Below, one piece after another: positions 7,556 through 13,299 of a stretch of 13,299 nucleotides of DNA (positions are counted from its first letter, which is position 1; each line of letters begins with the position of its first letter). The stretch lies in contig JAUVDE010000049.1 in NCBI GenBank assembly GCA_030595485.1, positions 1 through 13,299 of the forward strand, read 5' to 3'. Position numbers and translations under genes: made by a program. The notes below the pieces were generated by a model. The model saw nothing but the letters and a program-made list of their open reading frames with translations. It was not told the DNA's origin and made no database searches. Origin of the DNA: Draconibacterium sp. GTDB taxonomy: Bacteria > Bacteroidota > Bacteroidia > Bacteroidales > Prolixibacteraceae.

Positions 7556-8644
7556 ATGACTAACAACTTTTGTGTGATTATGGCAGGGGGTGTTGGAAGC
7601 CGATTTTGGCCCCTCAGCCGCACTGTATTGCCTAAACAATTTTTAGATATTTTAGGAACTGGAAGGACATTTATTCAACAAACCTACGATAGATTTGCGA
7701 AGATTATTCCCCCCGAAAATTTCTTGATTGTAACCAGTGTTAAGTACAAAGACCTGGTAAAAGAACAACTTCCTGAGTTAAAAGATGACCAGATTTTACT
7801 GGAGCCACTTCGTAGAAATACAGCTCCTTGTTTAGCTTATGCCGCAAACAAAATAAAGTCGCTTACTTCTGAAGCAAACATTATTGTTACGCCATCAGAC
7901 CATTTAATTCTGAAAGAAGATGAGTTTATTAACCAACTTAAGAATGGATTAGATTTTGTTTCCCAGAAGGATGCACTTTTAACGCTTGGCATTAAACCCA
8001 ATCGCCCCGAAACTGGTTACGGTTATATTCAAGTAAAAAAGCGTAAAGAGTTTAACGACTTAGACAACCTCTATAAAGTGAAAACCTTTACTGAGAAACC
8101 TGACGAGGAAATGGCGAGTATTTTTGTTGACAGTGGAGAATTTTACTGGAATTCAGGAATTTTTATTTCATCATTAGGAACTATACTTGACGCGTTTCAA
8201 CAGCACTTAACAGAGCTTGCCATTAAATTTGAAAAAGGTAGAAAGAAATTGAACACAAGTAGCGAAGTTCCTTTTATCAAAAAAATATATTCAGAGTGCC
8301 AATCCATTTCAATTGACTATGGAATTATGGAAAAGGCCAAGAATGTGTATGTTTTAACCGCCGATTTTGGCTGGAGCGATTTGGGAACCTGGGGCTCGTT
8401 GTACGAAAACAAAACCAAGGATACCAATGGAAATAGTATTGAAGGCGACAATACTTTGGTTTACGATTCGAAAAATTGTGTCGTTGAAATTTCGGGACAA
8501 AAGATGGCCGTAATTCAAGGATTAGACGGTTATATTATTGCCGAGTCGAATGAAACATTAATGATCTGTCGCCGCGAAGACGAAGACCAGATTAAAAAGT
8601 TTGTTACTGATGTGCGAATTAAAAAGGGAGATTCGTTGGTGTAA
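7556..8644 (+). CDS. manC: Mannose-1-phosphate guanylyltransferase
   Basis: This 362-residue cytoplasmic enzyme would make GDP-mannose from GTP and mannose-1-phosphate, a precursor for surface glycans and for GDP-fucose or GDP-rhamnose. The N-terminal nucleotidyltransferase signature is MAGGVGSRFWPLSR (9-22) followed by PKQF (26-29, K27). Downstream motifs are TPSDHLI, NRPETGYGYIQ, FTEKPDEE, YWNSGIF and the C-terminal DFGWSDLGTWGSLYE. It is the short single-function form: the phosphomannose isomerase cupin found in ~470-residue bifunctional enzymes is absent. In T9SS bacteria sugar-nucleotide enzymes often support the surface polysaccharide that anchors cargo, but no such genes adjoin it, so a link is speculative. 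It is monocistronic as far as visible, with a strong terminator 34 bp after the stop. Confidence 0.93.
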   Translation: MTNNFCVIMAGGVGSRFWPLSRTVLPKQFLDILGTGRTFIQQTYDRFAKIIPPENFLIVTSVKYKDLVKEQLPELKDDQILLEPLRRNTAPCLAYAANKIKSLTSEANIIVTPSDHLILKEDEFINQLKNGLDFVSQKDALLTLGIKPNRPETGYGYIQVKKRKEFNDLDNLYKVKTFTEKPDEEMASIFVDSGEFYWNSGIFISSLGTILDAFQQHLTELAIKFEKGRKKLNTSSEVPFIKKIYSECQSISIDYGIMEKAKNVYVLTADFGWSDLGTWGSLYENKTKDTNGNSIEGDNTLVYDSKNCVVEISGQKMAVIQGLDGYIIAESNETLMICRREDEDQIKKFVTDVRIKKGDSLV

Positions 8645-8678
8645 ATTACAAAACTGAAAAATTGTAAAATTGATATAA

Positions 8679-8710
8679 AAAACGGGCAACCATATTTGGT
8701 TGCCCGTTTT
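8679..8710 (+). terminator. manC: Intrinsic terminator after manC
   Basis: A perfect 14-bp stem (AAAACGGGCAACCA with TGGTTGCCCGTTTT) around a 4-base loop is followed by CTTTTT. It begins 34 bp after the manC stop. Because the left arm starts with an A-run, it may also work on the minus strand and stop readthrough from kbl. Confidence 0.9.
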
Positions 8711-8716
8711 CTTTTT

Positions 8717-8813
8717 AAGAATGCATTCTTGTCATTTCGTAAGAGGAACGACTGAGAAATCTGTTACTTCCTATCTGCGAGGGAACAGATTTCTCACTTC
8801 GTTCGAAATGACA
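8717..8813. repeat. Palindromic intergenic repeat downstream of manC and kbl
   Basis: 8717-8730 is a perfect 14-bp palindrome (AAGAATGCATTCTT). It abuts a larger inverted repeat at 8730-8813 with outer arms TGTCATTTCG and CGAAATGACA and inner arms GAGAAATCTGTT and AACAGATTTCTC, about 84 bp in all. The element lies between the manC terminator and the kbl stop. I recall similar GTCATTTCG...AGAAATCT palindromes in many Bacteroidota intergenic regions, so it is probably a dispersed REP- or MITE-like element; copy number cannot be judged from one window. It could act as a terminator or RNA-stabilising hairpin for kbl. Confidence 0.75.
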
Positions 8814-8819
8814 GAACTA

Positions 8820-10007
8820 TTAGATTATCTCTAATTCCTTACCCACTTTAATAAAAGCTTCAACTGCTTTATCAATTTGCTCGGTTGAATGTGCTGCTGA
8901 AAGTTGAACACGAATTCTGGCTTTTCCACGAGGTACAACCGGAAAGCAGAAACCAATTACATAAACGCCTTCCTTTAAAAGTTCGTCCGCAAATTTAATG
9001 GCAAGCGGCTCGTCGTACACCATTACCGGAACAATTGCAGTATCGCCTTTTACAAGATCGAAACCGGCAGCCTCCATTTTTGTGCGGAAGTGAACTGCAT
9101 TTTCCATGGTTTTTGCTGGAAGTTTTTCGGAACCGGAAAGCATGTCGATTACTTTTAATGTTGCGCCAACTGTTGCAGGTGCCAAAGTATTCGAAAATAA
9201 ATACGGACGCGAACGCTGACGAAGCATATCAATAATTTCGGCACGACCTGAAGTACAGCCACCGTTGCCACCACCCATTGCTTTACCAAAAGTAGTGGTG
9301 ATAATATCGATTTTTCCTAGCAAGCCAAAGTGTTCGGCAGTACCACGACCGGTTTTTCCGATGTAACCAGTAGCATGCGATTCGTCGACCATAACTAATG
9401 CGTCATACTTTTCCGCCAACGCTACAATTTCAGGGAGTTTAGCTAAATCACCATCCATTGAGAAAACGCCGTCGGTAACAATTATGCGGTATTTCAAATT
9501 GGCTGAGTCTTTTAAACATTGCTCCAGTTCGTTCATATTTGAGTGCTTGTAACGGAAGCGTTGTGCTTTACACAAACGCACACCATCGATAATTGAAGCA
9601 TGGTTTAGTTCGTCGGAAATAATTGCTGATTCGGCACCTAAAAGTGGCTCGAAAACTCCACCGTTTGCATCGAAACATGCGCAATATAAAATAGTGTCTT
9701 CGGTACCTAGAAACTCGGAAACCTTTTCTTCGAGCTGTTTATGTATTTGCTGCGTACCGCAAATAAAACGAACGGATGAAAGTCCAAAACCCCAATCGTT
9801 CATTATATCTTGGGCTGCTTTAACAACTTCGGGATTATTGGCTAAACCTAAATAATTATTGGCGCAAAAGTTTAGTACTGATTCGCCTGTAGATACCGAA
9901 ATATCGGAGCTTTGCGATGATGTTATAATTCGTTCGCTTTTATATAAACCTTGTTCTTTTAATTCTTCAAGAGTGTTTTGAAGGTCTTGTTTTATTTTTC
10001 CGTACAT
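8820..10007 (-). CDS. kbl: Glycine C-acetyltransferase (2-amino-3-ketobutyrate CoA ligase)
   Basis: This 395-residue PLP enzyme of the alpha-oxoamine synthase family cleaves 2-amino-3-ketobutyrate with CoA into glycine and acetyl-CoA, the second step of threonine breakdown. Visible motifs are NFCANNYLGLANNPEV at ~46-61, SSVRFICGTQQIHKQLE at ~77-93, H136 in SDELNHASIIDG, DGVFSMDGDLAKLPEI at ~179-194, the PLP-ring-binding D208 and H211 in VDESHATGYIGKTGRGT, and the Schiff-base lysine K242 in TTTFGKAMGGGNGG. Length and motifs match Kbl better than the related AONS (BioF), ALAS or serine palmitoyltransferase. The partner threonine dehydrogenase (tdh) is not in the window. The ATG at 10007 follows a -7-like box by about 25 bases. 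It is divergent from gltX and convergent with manC. Confidence 0.92.
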   Translation of the reverse strand: MYGKIKQDLQNTLEELKEQGLYKSERIITSSQSSDISVSTGESVLNFCANNYLGLANNPEVVKAAQDIMNDWGFGLSSVRFICGTQQIHKQLEEKVSEFLGTEDTILYCACFDANGGVFEPLLGAESAIISDELNHASIIDGVRLCKAQRFRYKHSNMNELEQCLKDSANLKYRIIVTDGVFSMDGDLAKLPEIVALAEKYDALVMVDESHATGYIGKTGRGTAEHFGLLGKIDIITTTFGKAMGGGNGGCTSGRAEIIDMLRQRSRPYLFSNTLAPATVGATLKVIDMLSGSEKLPAKTMENAVHFRTKMEAAGFDLVKGDTAIVPVMVYDEPLAIKFADELLKEGVYVIGFCFPVVPRGKARIRVQLSAAHSTEQIDKAVEAFIKVGKELEII

Positions 10008-10031
10008 GCTGTTTAGTTATTAATTTTTTTT

Positions 10032-10039
10032 CAAAGTAA
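10032..10039 (-). promoter_or_regulatory. kbl: Putative -7 box for kbl
   Basis: On the minus strand TTACTTTG matches TAnnTTTG with one mismatch and lies 24 bases before the kbl ATG. No good -33 TTTG is present at the standard spacing, so the call is tentative. Confidence 0.35.
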
Positions 10040-10089
10040 CGGAAATATGATTAGATAAACATTGATAAAAAGCAGATATTTCAGTTTAT

Positions 10090-10230
10090 TGTCGCAGTTT
10101 CAGCTGGCAGCTGCGTGAGTGATTGTAGCGCTTACCCCACAGCGAACCGACTAAAAGGAGGTAGCGAGGAGTATGAGCGGAAAGCACGACCTGTGGGAGG
10201 ATTTGGTGTGATGGCAAAGGACACGCCCTA
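10090..10230. other. GC-richer structured element of unknown function
   Basis: This stretch is clearly richer in G and C than its surroundings and has several complementary segments. CCCACAG (10136-10142) can pair with CTGTGGG (10191-10197). Inside that, CGCTTACC (10129-10136) can pair with GGTAGCG (10160-10166) as an alternative fold. GCAGCTGC (10107-10114) is a palindrome. GTGT...ACAC and GGC...GCC flank the right end, followed by a run ending in TTTTTAAAA (10232-10240). No ORF explains it. I recall similar AGCGGAAAGC...ACGCCC-type stretches between genes in Bacteroidota genomes, which would make it a dispersed element or structured RNA; this is memory, not a search result. The strand is unknown. 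Confidence 0.45.
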
Positions 10231-10302
10231 ATTTTTAAAATGACGATGCTTACTCCAGAAACACCGATGTTCTTTTACTCATTCACTCAATCACTATTTT
10301 TT

Positions 10303-10310
10303 TATCTTTG
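10303..10310 (+). promoter_or_regulatory. gltX: Putative -7 box for gltX
   Basis: TATCTTTG is an exact match to the Bacteroidota -7 consensus TAnnTTTG. It lies 21 bases before the ATG at 10332, so transcription would start only about 10-15 bases before the start codon. It also overlaps the in-frame TTG at 10308, which therefore cannot be the start if this promoter is used. A -33 element is not obvious. Confidence 0.55.
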
Positions 10311-10331
10311 CAGCGAATTAAAAACAGAACA

Positions 10332-11864
10332 ATGAGCGACAGAAAAGTACGGGTGCGATTTGCCCCAAGTCCGACGGGACCTTTGCACATGGGAGGCGTT
10401 AGAACAGCTTTGTTTAACTACCTTTTTGCAAAAAAACACGGCGGCGATTTTATCCTTCGAATTGAAGATACCGACCAAACTCGTTTTGTTCCGGGTGCGG
10501 AAGAATATATTATTGAAAGCTTAAACTGGTGCGGATTGAGCCCAGTTGAAGGACCAGGAATTGGTGGCGAATTTGGACCATACCGCCAAAGCGAACGCAA
10601 AGAATTATATAAAAAATACGCCGACCAGTTGGTTGAATCTGGTTGGGCATACTACGCTTTTGATACTCCGGAAGAAACGGATATAATGCGGAAAGAGGCG
10701 GAAGCTAATAAAGAAACATTTTCGTATGGAATTGGTACGCGCGAGAAATTAAATAACTCACTAAATCTTTCGGAAGAGGAAGTTGCGCAGAAAATTGCTG
10801 CGGGCGAAGCGTTTGTTGTTCGTTTTAAAATGCCTGAAGATACTGATGTTACCGAAGACGATTTGATTCGTGGAAGTGTAACTTTTAATACTACAAAAAG
10901 TTTGGATGACAAGGTGCTTTTTAAGTCGGACGGAATGCCAACTTACCACCTTGCAAATGTGGTTGACGACCATTTAATGGAAATTACACATGTAATTCGT
11001 GGTGAAGAGTGGTTGCCGTCGATGCCACTGCACGTGTTATTATACAAAGCTTTGGGTTGGGAAGAAACCAAACCAAGATTTGCACACTTACCACTGATTT
11101 TAAAACCTGTTGGAAAAGGGAAACTAAGCAAACGCGATGGCGACAAACTCGGCTTTCCGGTTTTCCCATTGGAATGGACCGACCCAAAAACAGGCGACGT
11201 TTCGAAAGGTTACCGCGAAGAGGGATATTTCCCCGAAGCATTTATGAATTTATTGGCATTGCTGGGCTGGAACCCTGGAACTAAGCAGGAATTTTTCTCG
11301 ATGGAAGAATTGGCTGAGGTTTTTGGATTGGAACGTGTTGTAAAATCAGGCTCGCGTTTCGACCCTGAAAAAGCAAAGTGGTTTAACAAACATTATTTTC
11401 AGGAAAAGTCGGTTGAAGAACTTTCCGAGCTGTTTAAACCTGTTTTAGCTGAAAAAGGAGTGGAAGCTTCGGATGAAAAAACCCTTGCAATTGTTGCTGA
11501 AATAAAAGAGCGTTGCGAGTTTGTTGCCGAGCTTTGGGATCAGAGTTACTACTTTTTTGAAGTACCCGCGGAATACGATGCAAAAACGGTTAAAAAGAAG
11601 TGGAAAGAAAATACATCGAGCCAATTGACTGAAATTGCAGCAATGTTTGAAACCGTTGAAACTTGGAAAGCAGATTCGATTAAAGAAACTTTTTCGGCAT
11701 TTATGGCAGAAAAAGAATGGGGTTTTGGAGCGATTATGAATCCACTTCGTTTGAGTTTGGTTGGTGGAAATATGGGGCCAGACCTTTTTGTTATTTGTGA
11801 ATTGCTCGGACAGGACGAAACTATTTCGAGGATTAAATTGGCGATTGAGAGTATTCGGAAATAG
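10332..11864 (+). CDS. gltX: Glutamyl-tRNA synthetase
   Basis: This 510-residue class I aminoacyl-tRNA synthetase charges tRNA-Glu with glutamate in the cytoplasm. The N-terminal catalytic motif is FAPSPTGPLHMGGVRTALFN, with the HIGH-equivalent HMGG at 19-22. RIEDTDQTR lies at ~43-51, and the KMSKS-equivalent GKLSKRDG has K264-R268. The remaining ~200 residues form the helical anticodon-binding part. The length is normal for the bacterial enzyme. The frame extends upstream to a TTG at 10308, but the ATG at 10332 gives the canonical MSDRKVRVRFAPSPTG start and lies just after a -7 promoter box, so I chose it. It is divergent from kbl and monocistronic as far as visible. Whether it is discriminating or also charges tRNA-Gln cannot be decided here. 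Confidence 0.96.
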   Translation: MSDRKVRVRFAPSPTGPLHMGGVRTALFNYLFAKKHGGDFILRIEDTDQTRFVPGAEEYIIESLNWCGLSPVEGPGIGGEFGPYRQSERKELYKKYADQLVESGWAYYAFDTPEETDIMRKEAEANKETFSYGIGTREKLNNSLNLSEEEVAQKIAAGEAFVVRFKMPEDTDVTEDDLIRGSVTFNTTKSLDDKVLFKSDGMPTYHLANVVDDHLMEITHVIRGEEWLPSMPLHVLLYKALGWEETKPRFAHLPLILKPVGKGKLSKRDGDKLGFPVFPLEWTDPKTGDVSKGYREEGYFPEAFMNLLALLGWNPGTKQEFFSMEELAEVFGLERVVKSGSRFDPEKAKWFNKHYFQEKSVEELSELFKPVLAEKGVEASDEKTLAIVAEIKERCEFVAELWDQSYYFFEVPAEYDAKTVKKKWKENTSSQLTEIAAMFETVETWKADSIKETFSAFMAEKEWGFGAIMNPLRLSLVGGNMGPDLFVICELLGQDETISRIKLAIESIRK

Positions 11865-11876
11865 TTTTTTTACTGA

Positions 11877-11956
11877 ATTTACCGTGAATATTTAAAATAC
11901 AAGTTTATATTTTCACGGATAAAGTTGTATATTTACCGTGAATATTTAAAATACAA
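11877..11956. repeat. Direct and inverted repeat array upstream of the AAA ATPase gene
   Basis: Two identical 26-base copies lie at 11877-11902 and 11931-11956, 54 bp apart start to start; each begins ATTTACCGTGAA and ends AAAATACAA. Between them, 11911-11923 (TTTCACGGATAAA) is a near-perfect inverted copy of the ACCGTGAA end, and GTTGTAT at 11924-11930 is an inverted copy of ATACAAC at 11951-11957. The array fills the 101-bp gap between the gltX stop and the ATG at 11966. TATATTTA at 11928-11935 resembles a -7 box embedded in it. The arrangement suggests an operator or promoter with several protein-binding half-sites, or an RNA hairpin just before the start codon. Confidence 0.7.
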
Positions 11957-11965
11957 CTTGCAGTG

Positions 11966-13129
11966 ATGATTCAAAGAAGAATACAAAAGGACATTACAGA
12001 ATCACTTTCTTATTTTCCGGTTGTTTCGATTATTGGACCAAGGCAAGTAGGAAAAACAACATTAGCCAAACAAATAATCTCAAATATTTCAAAGCCATCT
12101 CTGTATTTGGATTTGGAGCGTACTTCTGATATTTTTAAACTAAGCGATGCTGAACTATTTCTATCGCAACACTCCGATAAATTAGTAGTAATTGACGAAG
12201 TACAATTAAAAAAGGACTTGTATCCTTTGTTACGGGCGTTGGTGGATGAAACCAGAAAACCAGGCCAATTTCTACTACTCGGTTCTGCATCACCGGAGCT
12301 TATAAGGCATTCATCTGAATCATTGGCCGGTAGAATTGCATATCATCAATTATTTCCGGTTGATTTACAGGAATGCCCAGAATCTATTTCACAAAATAAT
12401 TTATGGATTAATGGTGGATTTCCTGATGCCATATTTGCTAAAAATGAAAAACAGGCACATCACTGGTTAGACAATTTTGTAAGTACTTATTTGAATCGTG
12501 ATTTATTGCAGTTAGGGTTAAATGCTTCACCAACAGTTATACGTAACCTTTGGTCGATGATGGCCCATTTAAATGGCCAACTTCTAAATGCAACAACAAT
12601 AGGAAATTCACTTGGCATAAGCACACCAACGGTAAAAAAATATATTGATTTTCTGGAAGAAGCGTTTCTTTTAAAAAGTCTTTATCCTTTTTCCTGGAAT
12701 ATGAAAAAAAGGCTGGTAAAGTCACCTAAGATTTATTTATCAGATACAGGAATCTTGCATAATTTAATTGGTATATCCAACTTTGATAGTTTAGCCGGGA
12801 ATCAGATTATTGGGAGTTCCTGGGAGTCATTTGTCATTAATCAAGTGCTAACTCTGAAAAAGAAAAACCTTGATTTGTATTTTTATCGAACTCATCACGG
12901 AGCCGAAGTTGATCTCGTTATTACAAAGGGACTAAATGTAGTAGCAACTGCTGAAATAAAATATACAAACTCACCAAAACTTTCAAAAGGAAATTTTAAT
13001 GCTTTTGAAGATTTAAATGCACCACTAAATTACGTTATTACACCATCTTCCGACGATTATTTAATTAAAGAAAACATCAGAGTTTGTTCCTTAAAATCCT
13101 TTATCCTTAAATATTTATCAACTATATAA
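11966..13129 (+). CDS. AAA ATPase with DUF4143 C-terminal domain
   Basis: This protein of 387 residues (388 if the adjacent GTG at 11963 is used) belongs to the large AAA_14/DUF4143 family, abundant in Bacteroidota and archaea and mostly uncharacterised. Counting from the GTG, Walker A is GPRQVGKTT (25-33), Walker B is LVVIDEVQ (74-81), sensor 1 is FLLLGSAS (103-110), followed by LAGRIAYHQLFPVDLQE (121-137). A winged-helix-like segment (LLNATTIGNSLGIS...KKYIDFLE, ~207-232) links to the C-terminal domain, where SWESFVINQ (E288), GAEVDLVI (E315, D317) and AEIKYT (E331, K333) resemble a PD-(D/E)xK nuclease core. No signal peptide or membrane segment is visible. It is a single gene, preceded by a repeat array and followed by a terminator. 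Codon use looks AT-richer than in gltX, so horizontal acquisition is possible. Its function is unknown. Confidence 0.9.
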   Translation: MIQRRIQKDITESLSYFPVVSIIGPRQVGKTTLAKQIISNISKPSLYLDLERTSDIFKLSDAELFLSQHSDKLVVIDEVQLKKDLYPLLRALVDETRKPGQFLLLGSASPELIRHSSESLAGRIAYHQLFPVDLQECPESISQNNLWINGGFPDAIFAKNEKQAHHWLDNFVSTYLNRDLLQLGLNASPTVIRNLWSMMAHLNGQLLNATTIGNSLGISTPTVKKYIDFLEEAFLLKSLYPFSWNMKKRLVKSPKIYLSDTGILHNLIGISNFDSLAGNQIIGSSWESFVINQVLTLKKKNLDLYFYRTHHGAEVDLVITKGLNVVATAEIKYTNSPKLSKGNFNAFEDLNAPLNYVITPSSDDYLIKENIRVCSLKSFILKYLSTI

Positions 13130-13134
13130 AGCAC

Positions 13135-13165
13135 AAAAGAGCCCGGTTATCAGCCGGGCTCTTTT
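13135..13165. terminator. Bidirectional intrinsic terminator
   Basis: A perfect 12-bp stem (AAAAGAGCCCGG with CCGGGCTCTTTT) surrounds a 7-base loop. It starts 5 bases after the AAA ATPase stop and lies 38 bases beyond the stop of the convergent minus-strand gene. The flanking A-run and T-run let it end transcription from both sides. Confidence 0.92.
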
Positions 13166-13202
13166 ACTAATAATTTAATAAAACTACACCTTCAAACGGT
13201 GT

Positions 13203-13299
13203 TTATTTTTTCTTCTTTTTAAGGAAAAATAATACAGCTGCAGCAACAACTACAACGGCAACAACAATAATAATTACTGTTGAATTTCCGCCTGACTGT
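13203..13299 (-). CDS. C-terminal end of a membrane-anchored protein (truncated by window edge)
   Basis: Only the last ~31 codons are visible, ending in TAA at 13205-13203; the start lies beyond the window. The translation runs QSGGNSTVIII, then a ~20-residue Val/Ala/Leu/Phe-rich membrane helix, then five lysines directly before the stop. A single C-terminal helix followed by a basic tail implies the bulk of the protein lies N-terminal to the anchor and, by the positive-inside rule, outside the cytoplasm if exported. It is convergent with the AAA ATPase and shares its terminator. The family cannot be named from this piece. The frame is supported by the coherent hydrophobic stretch and the terminator position. 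Confidence 0.6.
   Translation of the reverse strand, partial: QSGGNSTVIIIVVAVVVVAAAVLFFLKKKKK

Larger units (their letters stand above)
10008..10331. other. Divergent kbl/gltX intergenic region
   Basis: This 324-bp interval holds, from left to right, the kbl promoter area, a GC-richer structured element at about 10090-10230 (annotated separately), and the gltX promoter at its right end. No convincing protein gene is visible. A 12-codon ORF (10173-10211, +) has AAAAGGAGG 11 bases upstream but is too short to call. Confidence 0.7.

Noticed and set aside
7556..8644. Bifunctional mannose-1-phosphate guanylyltransferase/phosphomannose isomerase
   Set aside because: The protein ends at 362 residues without the C-terminal cupin isomerase domain.
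8820..10007. 8-amino-7-oxononanoate synthase (BioF) or serine palmitoyltransferase
   Set aside because: SSVRFICGTQQIHKQLE and DESHATGYIGKTGRGT fit Kbl, and no biotin or sphingolipid genes are nearby.
10090..10230. A tRNA gene or known riboswitch
   Set aside because: I could not fit a cloverleaf, a T-loop GTTCGA-like motif, or any riboswitch core I know.
11009..11284. 91-codon plus-strand ORF inside gltX in another frame
   Set aside because: It overlaps the GluRS KLSKR region in a shifted frame, with no plausible start context.
11877..11956. A CRISPR array
   Set aside because: There are only two repeats, the interval between them is itself made of inverted fragments of the repeat, and no cas gene is nearby.
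13186..13202. ACACC...GGTGT as a second terminator for the minus-strand gene
   Set aside because: A 5-bp stem is too weak, and a strong bidirectional terminator lies just beyond it.

Overview
The window looks like a chromosomal segment of a Bacteroidota bacterium. The evidence is a type IX secretion (T9SS) gene pair (porW/sprE and porX), several putative promoters with the TAnnTTTG-type -7 box of this phylum, few purine-rich Shine-Dalgarno sites before the starts, AT-rich DNA, and palindromic intergenic repeats of a kind I associate with this group. Gene content and protein style suggest a Marinilabiliales/Prolixibacteraceae-like lineage, but that finer placement is inference.

Layout. 2-2935 (+) is a 5'-truncated porW/sprE-like TPR protein. 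It is followed in the same direction by porX (3096-4652), a receiver domain fused to a PglZ/alkaline-phosphatase-superfamily domain. A palindromic repeat (4666-4729) separates porX from the convergent DUF89/ARMT1-like protein (5582-4731, -). After a gene-free 312-bp stretch come a MlaF-type ATPase and a MlaE-type permease, an overlapping two-gene lipid-transport operon on the minus strand (7384-5895). Divergent from it is a mannose-1-phosphate guanylyltransferase (7556-8644, +), which ends in a strong hairpin terminator and a second palindromic repeat. Glycine C-acetyltransferase kbl (10007-8820, -) and glutamyl-tRNA synthetase gltX (10332-11864, +) are divergent, and the 324-bp gap between them holds a GC-richer, structured, unexplained element. 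The last complete gene is an AAA ATPase with a DUF4143 C-terminus (11966-13129, +), preceded by an array of direct and inverted repeats. A bidirectional terminator separates it from the 3' end of a minus-strand gene that encodes a transmembrane segment and a Lys5 tail.

How it works together. Only porW-porX forms a clear functional theme, joining a structural part of the T9SS to its cytoplasmic response regulator. mlaE-mlaF would power phospholipid transport between membranes but lacks an MCE (MlaD-like) partner here. The other genes are housekeeping or orphan genes. I found no CRISPR array, tRNA, rRNA, transposase or obvious defence island. The most unusual material is non-coding: the 10090-10230 element, the repeat array before the AAA ATPase and the two palindromic repeats. 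Within proteins, the threefold repeated C-terminal domain of PorW stands out.
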